The notes beneath the pieces were generated by a model. That model worked only from the letters and a program-made list of their open reading frames with translations. It ran no database searches and was not told the DNA's origin. Shown piece after piece: positions 15,194 to 23,358 of a stretch of 64,000 nucleotides of DNA. Origin of the DNA: Ferruginibacter sp. (lineage in GTDB: Bacteria; Bacteroidota; Bacteroidia; Chitinophagales; Chitinophagaceae); the NCBI GenBank assembly GCA_016786725.1, contig JAEUVU010000007.1, positions 248,001-312,000 of the forward strand, written 5' to 3'. Position 1 is the stretch's first letter. Each line of letters opens with the position of its first letter. The position numbers and the translations under genes were made by a program.

Positions 15194-17911
15194 TTATAAT
15201 AACTTAGATAAGATATACCAGTTGGTTCCGTCACATTGTATCAATGCAGCTTCATACTGCAGGGTTAAAATCCTTGTTGATGCCCCATCGATTGTTTCTG
15301 ACCCATTGGGATCAATTGTAACATTATTAAGTGTTCCCGAAACTTTTTTAATGGCATACACCCTTCCTGCTGCGCCGCTGGCGGCAGGTAAACTAATGGT
15401 AATTCCGCCAGATGTGTTATTGCAGATAATGGTGTAATCGCTTGCAGTAGCTGTATAATTGGCTGTTTTAGTTGTGATTGAATGTGCTGTTGAACCGGTG
15501 ACTGATAAAGTAGAAGTTGGATTGGTATTACCAATACCTACCAGGCCCGATCCATTAATGCGCATTCTCTCATTTGCCGCTGCAGTTCCTCCTGTAAATA
15601 CCATGATGTCTTTGGCAGCAGTTGCATTGCCGATTGCAAAATTGTTGCCGGTGCTGTACAGGTAAGCTGTATTACCGCCACCCAGTATACCTGTTGTGGT
15701 ATTGGTTCCGCTGTTAATACCCATGTCAATAAAGTTGGTGGTTTCATTTCCGTTATCGGATGTAGCCACCACGTCAGAACTTGCAGAGTTTCCGGCTGCT
15801 GAATATGTATTCTGAATATTCAATTGAGCGTAGCTGTTTGTGTTTCCCTTTCCTACAATTACGTTCTGGTAATCAGTAATGGTTGTGGGTGTTCCGGCAT
15901 TTACAATAAGTTGCTCCGGGTTGGTGGCATTAAAGGTTGTGGTGCCTATCGCCACATCACCATTGGTGTTGATACGCATTCTTTCTGTATTGTTGGTGAT
16001 AAAAGGCAAGTCAAATGCATTGGTGGTTCCTATTGTTCTTGTTGCTGGTACGCTGTTTCCATTCAGCAGCCATGCATAACCCGAAGCATCTGCCCATGTT
16101 GGAGAAGCGCCGGCTCCCGCTGATATTAAGAACTGTCCGGCAGTTCCGGCAGAACTTCCGGGCATAAATGCACCGGTCAATTCTATATTTCCAACAACGT
16201 CCAGCTTTTGCGATGGGTTATTGGTACCTATACCCACATTACCGGTTCCATCAATTCGCATTCTTTCATTGGCAGCCTGCGATGTGCCGCCCGTCATAAA
16301 CACAAGTGATTTGGCTGCGGTACCTGTGCCCACCAGTAAATTTTGCCCGATATTATACAGATAAGCATCATTGGCAGCACCCATTACTCCGCTTGTATTG
16401 CTGCCGCCATTAATACCCATGTCAATATAATTGGTTGTTTCGCTTCCATTGTTTGCAGTAGCTACTACATCTGATGAAGCATTGGTGCCTGCCGAATTAT
16501 TCTGAATGTTCAATTGCAGGTAGCTATCTATAGAGCCCTTGCCTACAATGGCATTTACCGAAGTGGTTGTACCGGCATCTACCAATAGTTTTTCAGGATT
16601 GGTGGCATTAAATGTTTGTGTGCCTATACCAAATTTACCTGTGTTGGTGAGTGCAATACCATTATTCCAGGATATGTTTGTGCCCTGTGAATTATTGGTG
16701 CCATATTGCAGAACAAACTTCCCTGCTTCTTTACCCATTACAAAATTTCCGCCGCTGGTGGTGCCGCTTTTCCAGGTACCATCAAAATAGGCATCATAGG
16801 CATTGTAAACATAATCATGTGCCCAGTTCAAACTCTGTAATACCGGATAGTTATCGGAAGAAGTAGTGTATTGTACATGGGGTCCGCTTGTAGATGCATT
16901 GGTTCCGTTTACAGCAAATCTGGCACTGCCAACGGAGGCTTTGGGTATGGTATTGGTGCCAATACCCACATTGCCTGTTCCATCAATACGCATTCTTTCA
17001 TTAGTTGATTGTGTGGTACCGCCGGTCATAAACACCAGCGACTTAGAAGCAGAACCTGTACCAACCAGTAAATTTTGCCCGATATTATATAGATAAGCAT
17101 CATTGGCTGCACCCATTACACCACTGGTGTTGCTGCCTCCATTAATACCCATATCAACATAATTGGTTGTTTCGCTTCCGTTGTTAGCAGTTGCAACCAC
17201 ATCTGATGAAGCATTGGTACCTGATGAATTATTCTGAATGTTAAGTTGAAGATAACTGTCAATTGAGCCCTTGCCTACAATGGCATTTACCGAAGTTGTT
17301 GTGCCGGCATCAACCACTAATTTCTCCGGGTTGGTTGCATTAAAAGAAGAAGTGCCGATACCCAGGTTGCCTGTATTGCTCAGCCGCATCCTTTCAGTAT
17401 TGTTTGTTATAAATGGCAGAGAATAGTTATTAATAGTGCCGATGGATTTTTGAGAGGCAACGGTATTCCCATTTTGGGTCCAGTTTACTCCCGAGCCTCC
17501 CGGAAGGCTCTGTGCAGATACATTCCAGGATGCGCCATTGCTTATAACAGTGATGGTTTCATAGGCCGATGTTAAAGTCCAGGATGCGGCCGCATCAATA
17601 GTTTGTGATGATGTAGTTGCAACGGTAAGTACCGGTGTGGGCCCTGTAGTACTGGCATTTTTTATCATATAAGTACGGCCTTCGCAACCAACCGCCGTAG
17701 GCAGCGTTAAAGTTGCAGCACTGGCGCCTGTAAATACCAGCAGGTTATCTGTTGATGTTGCAGTTGTGTTTGCTGTAAAAGCCCTGTAGCTGGTAGATAT
17801 GGATCCTCTCACATCCAATGTTGAATTGGGGCTGGTGGTTCCGATACCTATTTGTGCATAAGAGAAAAATGTACACATACATACCAGTACTGTAAGGATT
17901 GACTTTTTCAT
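15194..17911 (-). CDS. Large secreted repetitive protein (IGIGT/tail-fibre-like repeats)
   Basis: The product is 905 residues. The signal peptide ends FFSYAQ and is followed by IGIGTTSPNSTLDVRG, a motif found in Bacteroidota surface proteins and some phage tail fibres. The body holds three units of about 130 residues, each running from NATNPE(K/Q)L through GIN(G/S)G to NERMRI(D/N)G; units 1 and 2 differ at only about eight residues, unit 3 is more diverged. There is no T9SS sorting domain that I can recognise and no enzymatic motif. It sits in a minus-strand run with other envelope genes. An extracellular fibre or adhesive role is an inference. Confidence 0.8.
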   Translation of the reverse strand: MKKSILTVLVCMCTFFSYAQIGIGTTSPNSTLDVRGSISTSYRAFTANTTATSTDNLLVFTGASAATLTLPTAVGCEGRTYMIKNASTTGPTPVLTVATTSSQTIDAAASWTLTSAYETITVISNGASWNVSAQSLPGGSGVNWTQNGNTVASQKSIGTINNYSLPFITNNTERMRLSNTGNLGIGTSSFNATNPEKLVVDAGTTTSVNAIVGKGSIDSYLQLNIQNNSSGTNASSDVVATANNGSETTNYVDMGINGGSNTSGVMGAANDAYLYNIGQNLLVGTGSASKSLVFMTGGTTQSTNERMRIDGTGNVGIGTNTIPKASVGSARFAVNGTNASTSGPHVQYTTSSDNYPVLQSLNWAHDYVYNAYDAYFDGTWKSGTTSGGNFVMGKEAGKFVLQYGTNNSQGTNISWNNGIALTNTGKFGIGTQTFNATNPEKLLVDAGTTTSVNAIVGKGSIDSYLQLNIQNNSAGTNASSDVVATANNGSETTNYIDMGINGGSNTSGVMGAANDAYLYNIGQNLLVGTGTAAKSLVFMTGGTSQAANERMRIDGTGNVGIGTNNPSQKLDVVGNIELTGAFMPGSSAGTAGQFLISAGAGASPTWADASGYAWLLNGNSVPATRTIGTTNAFDLPFITNNTERMRINTNGDVAIGTTTFNATNPEQLIVNAGTPTTITDYQNVIVGKGNTNSYAQLNIQNTYSAAGNSASSDVVATSDNGNETTNFIDMGINSGTNTTTGILGGGNTAYLYSTGNNFAIGNATAAKDIMVFTGGTAAANERMRINGSGLVGIGNTNPTSTLSVTGSTAHSITTKTANYTATASDYTIICNNTSGGITISLPAASGAAGRVYAIKKVSGTLNNVTIDPNGSETIDGASTRILTLQYEAALIQCDGTNWYILSKLL
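16228..17343 (-). repeat. Two near-identical protein repeat units with diverged DNA
   Basis: Units at about 16228-16613 and 16955-17343 encode almost the same 130 residues (for example GSNTSGVMGAANDAYLYN in both). The DNA differs at many positions, most of them third codon positions. A third, more diverged unit lies at about 15507-15935. Confidence 0.75.
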
Positions 17912-17953
17912 AAGGTGGATTTCTGAATTTATTGGTTTCCGTTAATTGCTGTT

Positions 17954-18556
17954 TTACCATTCAATATTTATTCCTGCAATAAAATTGCGCTCTTTACTGA
18001 ACGGGCTGAATACATAAACCGGCACGGTTATATTTTTTATGTTGAACCCTGCCAGTACACCAAATTCTGTAATGTTTTTTTCTTTGTAAACTTTCGTTAA
18101 CTGGGTACTTACACCGGCGTAAAACCAGGCAACAGGTTCATAACCTGCCTCGGCCCAGGTATAAAAAAAATTATCTGCTGCACCATCTTTGCTTACCGTG
18201 TATTGTGTTTGTACCGAAACAAAGAATTTTTTATAATCTGCATCTGCATTTAGTGCAAGAGAAGCCCCGTTGTACTTGCCAAAAACCCATCCCAGCATCG
18301 GAGTTATTGAATAACTTAAAACGCTGTCCCTGCTGAAATTTTTGCCTATATATACCGAAGCAGTTTTGCGTTCTTCGTAATTATACCTGAACTCGGTATG
18401 TAAACCTTTTTTACCGGTACGGTGTATAATGGGCATCCATAGGTATGGCTCGCTGTTGCTTTTAAAATTGTAATTCTCAATACCGGTTTTGGTTTGAGCA
18501 TTTACATTAAGCTGCATCAAAATGCTCCATATGATAATTAATAAGGTCTTCTTCAT
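17954..18556 (-). CDS. Secreted protein, probable outer-membrane beta-barrel, unknown
   Basis: The product is 200 residues from ATG 18556. It has a signal peptide (MKKTLLIIIWSILMQLNVNAQ), then alternating amphipathic strands with many Tyr, Phe and Trp, and ends FIAGINIEW with a C-terminal aromatic residue as in outer-membrane barrels. No family is recognised. The start overlaps the 3' end of the upstream gene by 50 bp, an unusually long overlap that keeps both starts plausible and suggests coupled translation. Confidence 0.65.
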   Translation of the reverse strand: MKKTLLIIIWSILMQLNVNAQTKTGIENYNFKSNSEPYLWMPIIHRTGKKGLHTEFRYNYEERKTASVYIGKNFSRDSVLSYSITPMLGWVFGKYNGASLALNADADYKKFFVSVQTQYTVSKDGAADNFFYTWAEAGYEPVAWFYAGVSTQLTKVYKEKNITEFGVLAGFNIKNITVPVYVFSPFSKERNFIAGINIEW

Positions 18557-19097
18557 TTTCAACAATTTTAATTTTTGCAAGCTGTATTTTTTTATACAGC
18601 AGGATATCTTTCAGAAAAGGGTTCCAGTAAAATATCAGGCGCTCAATGGGTTTCCACAATACCACCCAGCTAAAAACATCAATGGCATTGCTGAACATGG
18701 AATGGATGCGGTGGTCCTGCCCGAATAATAGCGGTAAAATGCCCTGGCAAAACATTACCACCAGGAAGCTTACACACAACAGGATATAGTTTTTCTTTTT
18801 GAACTTATAAAACTCGTGCTGTTTTATTTTTTGCAGCACATAGTAATGCCTGCGGATGGTTTTAATAAGCGGATCTACCATAAAACGCATGGTTCCGTTT
18901 TCGCAGCAAAAAACCTTGAAATCAATTTCGGTGTATCTGCCGGCACTGGCAACAGTTGTGTCGAGATAGTCTTTAAATTCCTGGCTAAGCTGCCTCTTGT
19001 CTAACCGGGCGGGATCATGTGGGTTAAAATAATTGTTTATGCTATTAGCGTCGATCCTCAGGTATATACTGATTTTGCGGCTGGATGCTTTTCGCAT
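18507..19097 (-). CDS. Unknown protein with two membrane helices
   Basis: The product is 196 residues from ATG 19097 (MRKASSRKISIYLRIDANSI). The open frame continues upstream to 19265, but that part lacks coding character. The N-terminal third is polar, two hydrophobic helices (NYILLCVSFLVVMFCQGILPLLF and the segment around IDVFSWVVLW) lie in the middle, and a charged tail follows. I do not recognise it. It precedes and overlaps the predicted barrel gene at 17954-18556, so the two may form one module. Confidence 0.6.
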   Translation of the reverse strand: MRKASSRKISIYLRIDANSINNYFNPHDPARLDKRQLSQEFKDYLDTTVASAGRYTEIDFKVFCCENGTMRFMVDPLIKTIRRHYYVLQKIKQHEFYKFKKKNYILLCVSFLVVMFCQGILPLLFGQDHRIHSMFSNAIDVFSWVVLWKPIERLIFYWNPFLKDILLYKKIQLAKIKIVENEEDLINYHMEHFDAA

Positions 19098-19182
19098 GAT
19101 TTTGGTTTTTAAAAGGATATAGATATGTATTGATAGAGCGACCTGATACCAAACGGAAGGGCACTCATAAAAGTGTTGGCAA

Positions 19183-19215
19183 TGCCGTAGAATTATCTTT
19201 AGAAGTGCCGTAGAA
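19183..19215. promoter_or_regulatory. Direct repeat TGCCGTAGAA x2, possible activator site
   Basis: TGCCGTAGAA occurs at 19183-19192 and 19206-19215, a 23-bp period (about two helical turns), upstream of the 19097 gene. Two same-face direct repeats are typical of response-regulator sites, but no regulator is assigned and no clear -7 element is seen beside it. Confidence 0.3.
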
Positions 19216-19337
19216 AAAAAACTATAGTGGGATTTTGCTGTTCTTGAAAAAAACAGGTTCAGCACAGAACTTTAAGTAAAAACCTGTTAGTGCAGATGGG
19301 AGAAATAAACAGGCTTGAGTATAAAGGGCTTTTTCGT

Positions 19338-21125
19338 TTAATTATAAATCCTGTCAAAAGCAGCCTTGTATTTTTCCATAATAACTTTTCGCTTCAGTTT
19401 TAATGTTGGCGTAAGCTCGCCGCTGTCAATGGTCCATTCGTTGGGCAGCAGTTCAAATTTTTTGATCTGCTCCACATGGTTGAAAAACTTGTTGAATGAA
19501 TCTATCAGTTCCCTGTACAGGTCTAAAACTTTTGGATTGTGTATGGCATCTTCAATGGTGGTAAAAGGTATTCCTTTGTGCAGCATCCATTCTTTTAAAT
19601 TAATGATTGATGGAACGATCAATGCACCTACAAATTTCTGTTCGGCGCCCACCACCATCATCTGCTCTACAAAGGGAGATTCCTTCATTTTATTTTCAAT
19701 AGGCTGAGGCGCCACATATTTACCGCCGCTGGTTTTAAACAATTCTTTTTTGCGGTCGGTTATCTTTAAATATCTGCCATCTTCAAAAACACCAATATCG
19801 CCTGTGTGCAGCCAGCCGTCAATAATTGTTTCAGCAGTAAGATCGGGCCTTTTATAATAACCCATCATTACACTGGGGCCTTTAACGCAGATCTCTCCAT
19901 CGGCTTCCAGTTTTACTTCCTGCCCATCAATAACCAGGCCTACGGTGCCGAATTTGGTGCCTCCTTTTTTACGGCAGTTAACACTTATCACCGGGCTGTT
20001 TTCTGTTGGCCCGTATCCTTCGTAAATAGGTATGCCGGCTGCAGTAAATATCCTTATAAGCCTTATCTGGCAGGCTGCGCCACCGGTCACAATCAGTTCT
20101 ATATTGCCACCCAATGCCTCACGCCATTTACTGAAAATTAATTTATTCGCCAATGCCAGTTGTAAATTATACCAAAGGCCTTTTGATTTTACATTGTCAT
20201 ATTCTGTCGCCAACCCTACTGCCCAGTAAAATAATTTCTTCTTGATGCCGGTAAGTTCGGCGCCCTTTGCCATTATTTTTTCATAGGTTTTTTCAAGCAG
20301 CCTTGGCACGGTTGAAAACAGTGTTGGCTTTACTTCTTTTAAATTTTCTGCAATGGTGTCAAGGCTCTCTGCATAGTAAATAGAGGCGCCGCTGCTTATA
20401 TAAATGAATGATACCATTCTCTCAAAAATATGATTGAGGGGCAGAAAACTAAGCGCCCTGCCATTTATATCATCATTAAAAGGAAAACTGTTTTTTGCGT
20501 TGATAACATTGGTAACAATATTGCGGTGGCTGAGCATTACGCCTTTTGGTGTGCCGGTTGTGCCTGATGTATAAATAATGGTGGCACAATGTTCTGCTTT
20601 AATAGCAGCTTTTACAGTTTCAACCCTTGCAAGGTCTTCAGAGGAGATATCTGCTAAAAGATCCCGCCAGAATATGGCTCCGGCCAACTCATCAAAACTA
20701 TATACATTCACTAAGCTGGGCACATTGGGCTTAATGATGTTTACCTTATCCAGAATTTCCTGCCCGCTTACAAATACATGTTTAATGGTTGCATCATTAA
20801 AAATAAACTCAAGCTCATTAACATTGGTGGTTGGATAAATGGGGCAGATGGCAGCGCCGATCTGCTGGCAGGCCAGATCAAGCATTAACCATTCAGGCCG
20901 GTTTTTTGAAATAAGGGCGATCTTATCCTGGTTCTCAATCTTCATGTCGTGCCCGCTTACACCCAGCTTCATCATACCGGCGCTGAGTTTGTTTACGGTG
21001 TCAATTACTTCAGCCGTGCTGAAACTTCTCCACTTTCCGTTTTCTTTCCCGTTGAACATATCGGGTTTGGGAAATTTCTGTAACTGGAAATTTAAGTAAT
21101 CAAATATTCTTGAATGTTCATTCAT
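19338..21125 (-). CDS. Long-chain fatty-acid-CoA ligase (AMP-binding)
   Basis: The product is 595 residues, normal for bacterial FadD/ACSL-type enzymes. The ATP/AMP signature TIIYTSGTTGTPKGVMLSH lies near residue 190, then YGPTENSPVIS, the adenylate motif GWLHTGDIG and DRKKELFKTSGGKYVAP, which positions the acyl group. It activates fatty acids to acyl-CoA for lipid synthesis or beta-oxidation. I chose ATG 21125 over the TTG two codons upstream. It lies 18 bp after the 2TM-domain gene and is probably co-transcribed. Confidence 0.92.
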   Translation of the reverse strand: MNEHSRIFDYLNFQLQKFPKPDMFNGKENGKWRSFSTAEVIDTVNKLSAGMMKLGVSGHDMKIENQDKIALISKNRPEWLMLDLACQQIGAAICPIYPTTNVNELEFIFNDATIKHVFVSGQEILDKVNIIKPNVPSLVNVYSFDELAGAIFWRDLLADISSEDLARVETVKAAIKAEHCATIIYTSGTTGTPKGVMLSHRNIVTNVINAKNSFPFNDDINGRALSFLPLNHIFERMVSFIYISSGASIYYAESLDTIAENLKEVKPTLFSTVPRLLEKTYEKIMAKGAELTGIKKKLFYWAVGLATEYDNVKSKGLWYNLQLALANKLIFSKWREALGGNIELIVTGGAACQIRLIRIFTAAGIPIYEGYGPTENSPVISVNCRKKGGTKFGTVGLVIDGQEVKLEADGEICVKGPSVMMGYYKRPDLTAETIIDGWLHTGDIGVFEDGRYLKITDRKKELFKTSGGKYVAPQPIENKMKESPFVEQMMVVGAEQKFVGALIVPSIINLKEWMLHKGIPFTTIEDAIHNPKVLDLYRELIDSFNKFFNHVEQIKKFELLPNEWTIDSGELTPTLKLKRKVIMEKYKAAFDRIYN

Positions 21126-21143
21126 ATACAATCGTTGTTTACC

Positions 21144-21422
21144 TTATTTATTCTGGTTCTTTAGCTTTTCATATTCACGTTCGGTAAGTGTGTCTTTGTC
21201 TGTTTTATATGCCTTGATAAATTTAAAAACCAGACCAATGCCCAAACCCAGCATTACCCATAAAGGCCAAGGTGTGCCGTGAAAGCCTGTGTGGTGGCCA
21301 TCGGTAAAATACCAGACAGCCCAGCATATAACGGAAATAACCACAAAGCCAACCAGGCTGTCCTGAAAATCGGCCCGGCGTTTGGCGAGCTGCCATAATT
21401 TTTCATCGCGTTGCTCTTCCAT
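21144..21422 (-). CDS. 2TM domain protein
   Basis: The product is 92 residues. It has the layout of the Bacteroidota 2TM domain: a charged start ending KRRADFQDSL, helix VGFVVISVICWAVWYFT, a short His/Gly loop, and helix WVMLGLGIGLVFKFIKAY, then a basic tail. Members of this family are often fused to LytTR regulators or histidine kinases; this one stands alone. Function is unknown. It lies directly upstream of the acyl-CoA ligase. Confidence 0.8.
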   Translation of the reverse strand: MEEQRDEKLWQLAKRRADFQDSLVGFVVISVICWAVWYFTDGHHTGFHGTPWPLWVMLGLGIGLVFKFIKAYKTDKDTLTEREYEKLKNQNK

Positions 21423-21505
21423 AAAAATATAGTTTATGCAACAAGTTAATAAAAAATAGTGATTTGCCGGTTGTATCGAACCAAACCAAGCCTTGGCTGC
21501 GTTTT

Positions 21506-22231
21506 TTAGTTTGTTTGCCTGCCTGTTTTTAGTTTTAATAATTGCCTGATTGAAACTAAATGGCTAAAGAGTACTGCCGGAACAATAAATACAGGCAGCC
21601 AGCTAAACGGGAAATTTAAAACGGCTATGTTTGGCTGGTCAAATGCAAATTTCTGTATGGGTGAGGGAATTGAAAAAACAGCGTTCGCTACAATATTTAT
21701 TAAAAGGCCAAGACAAACAAAATTCCACATTAAAATAAACTGCCGGCTTAATTTTGCTTTTGTAAAACCAAAATAAGCAATTAAGGGCGCTGTAATTCCT
21801 GCAACAATATCAAAATTCCTTCCTTCAAAAGTCATTAGCTGAGGAATGGTTTTATGGAGAAAAAGCCAGTACAAAACTATTTCAACCGGAACTCTTACAA
21901 TATGTAAACAGGTAAGAATTTTAAGTGGTAAACTGTCAATAAAACTTCTTCCGCTTTTGGTGATGAACAAAAGTATTATAGTAATAAGGGCGGGAAAAAT
22001 GCCAAGCAGCATGATTTTTGGCGGAAAGGAATTTGGATCTGAATTGTAAATATTTTTCAGGCTGCAAATTGCCTGCACTATAAGCCACAACGTTAAGGCA
22101 ATAAAAACAGGTATTGATTTTTTCCGGCTTTGTAAAGAAGCAGCGTTCCTGATTATTAAAACCAAAAGCAATAAAGTTGCAACCGTTGTAAGTATAAATG
22201 TAAGCGAAATGTATTGTGGAAGATTGCTCAT
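21506..22231 (-). CDS. Polytopic membrane protein of unknown function
   Basis: The product is 241 residues with about seven hydrophobic helices (from YISLTFILTTVATLLLLVLII to the last helix before LVSIRQLLKLKTGRQTN) and short loops. I recognise no family motif or catalytic residues. It stands between the 2TM gene and the TPR gene, with gaps of about 80 and 50 bp, so co-transcription is uncertain. Confidence 0.7.
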   Translation of the reverse strand: MSNLPQYISLTFILTTVATLLLLVLIIRNAASLQSRKKSIPVFIALTLWLIVQAICSLKNIYNSDPNSFPPKIMLLGIFPALITIILLFITKSGRSFIDSLPLKILTCLHIVRVPVEIVLYWLFLHKTIPQLMTFEGRNFDIVAGITAPLIAYFGFTKAKLSRQFILMWNFVCLGLLINIVANAVFSIPSPIQKFAFDQPNIAVLNFPFSWLPVFIVPAVLFSHLVSIRQLLKLKTGRQTN

Positions 22232-22280
22232 CTTTCTGCTCCTGTATTTACAATGTTACCCGATTATGCTCCCAGACAAA

Positions 22281-23285
22281 TTATTTATGATAGTATTGCC
22301 CGGCCGGCACTTTAAATATCCTGTCCTGCAAAAAGCGGTTTAATGCAGCATACTCTTTAGGATGATCTGTATTCCATTTCTGGTAGGCAGCCATATTTTG
22401 CTCGCTGGCAAAAACCCACTGGTTGTAGGCTTCAAAAATGCCTTCCTGTATGTACTGCTTGTGTATTTGAAATAATTTAAAAGGGAATTTTTTTGCAAAT
22501 TCTGCATCCCATTCTAAAATAAAACGGGTTCTTATGATAGACAAGGTTTGCATATTAATACCGGCAGAAAGTAAAGCAGTTTGCTTATTCATTGTTTTTA
22601 AATAAGCCAGTGCAAAGGGGCTTTTGTCTTTGTTGTTCTTTTCAATATCAACTTCAGTAAACAACTTTTTGTAGCCTTCAAACAGTATGTTCTTTATTTC
22701 AGGGGCGTAAGCACTTTTAGGGTCAATGTTTATAAATATCTCACCGTAAATAAGGCTCCACACTTTATCCAGGGTAAAATAATAATACTTGCTGGCATTG
22801 TAATAATTGCCTGCAAAACCGGGATCGGTCTCAATGCCTTTCTCCCATTCTTTAATGGCGGTAAAATCATTTTTTGTCCAGAGTACTTTACCCAGCTCAT
22901 TATACAGCGGGCCGCTCCTCGGTAATTTCCTGATGCCCCTCCTGTAGGTTTCTTCGGCGCCTTTGGCATCTTCCATTGCCCAGTAAGCATCTCCGGCTAT
23001 TTGAAAAACCTGGTCATCCACATCATACCGGTCGAACAGTTTTTTTAAAACCTCAATGCATTTTTTATAGTCTTTGTAATAATAATAATTCAGCCCAAGG
23101 TCTTTGTTTACCTCCAGGTTATCGGGGCTTTTGGCAAGCGCCCGGTTCAGTATCAGTATTGCATTGGGATAATCTCCCTTATGCATAAATTCTCTTGCAT
23201 TGTCATGCAGTTGTTTTACATCCTGGGCAAAACAGTGAATACATCCGGTTACAACAAACACAAAAAGAAGGGTTGATTTTTTCAT
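22281..23285 (-). CDS. Exported tetratricopeptide-repeat protein
   Basis: The product is 334 residues. The signal peptide ends GCIHCFAQ. At least four TPR-like helix pairs lie at about 25-165 (for example GDYPNAILILNRALAKSPDN and KGAEETYRRGIRKLP), followed by a helical C-terminal domain without a clear family. TPRs make protein contacts, here in the periplasm or at the outer membrane. It is divergent from the restriction-modification gene at 23359, with 73 bp between the starts. Confidence 0.75.
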   Translation of the reverse strand: MKKSTLLFVFVVTGCIHCFAQDVKQLHDNAREFMHKGDYPNAILILNRALAKSPDNLEVNKDLGLNYYYYKDYKKCIEVLKKLFDRYDVDDQVFQIAGDAYWAMEDAKGAEETYRRGIRKLPRSGPLYNELGKVLWTKNDFTAIKEWEKGIETDPGFAGNYYNASKYYYFTLDKVWSLIYGEIFINIDPKSAYAPEIKNILFEGYKKLFTEVDIEKNNKDKSPFALAYLKTMNKQTALLSAGINMQTLSIIRTRFILEWDAEFAKKFPFKLFQIHKQYIQEGIFEAYNQWVFASEQNMAAYQKWNTDHPKEYAALNRFLQDRIFKVPAGQYYHK

Positions 23286-23346
23286 GCCGTAAAAATAGGA
23301 ATATTAAATTAAGCAGTGTTCTGGTATTAATCTGTATTTTTATCTG

Positions 23347-23354
23347 TAACCTTG
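23347..23354 (+). promoter_or_regulatory. Possible -7 element for the restriction-modification gene
   Basis: TAACCTTG matches TAnnTTTG at all but one position and ends 4 bp before ATG 23359, so the message would be leaderless or nearly so. No clear -33 TTTG is seen. Confidence 0.3.
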
Positions 23355-23358
23355 TTAT

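Noticed and set aside
23343..23357. TGTAACC-TTGTTAT as a fifth Crp/Fnr-type site
   Set aside because: The half-sites are spaced 3 bp instead of 4 and no properly placed -7 element follows; the gene is unrelated to sulfur.
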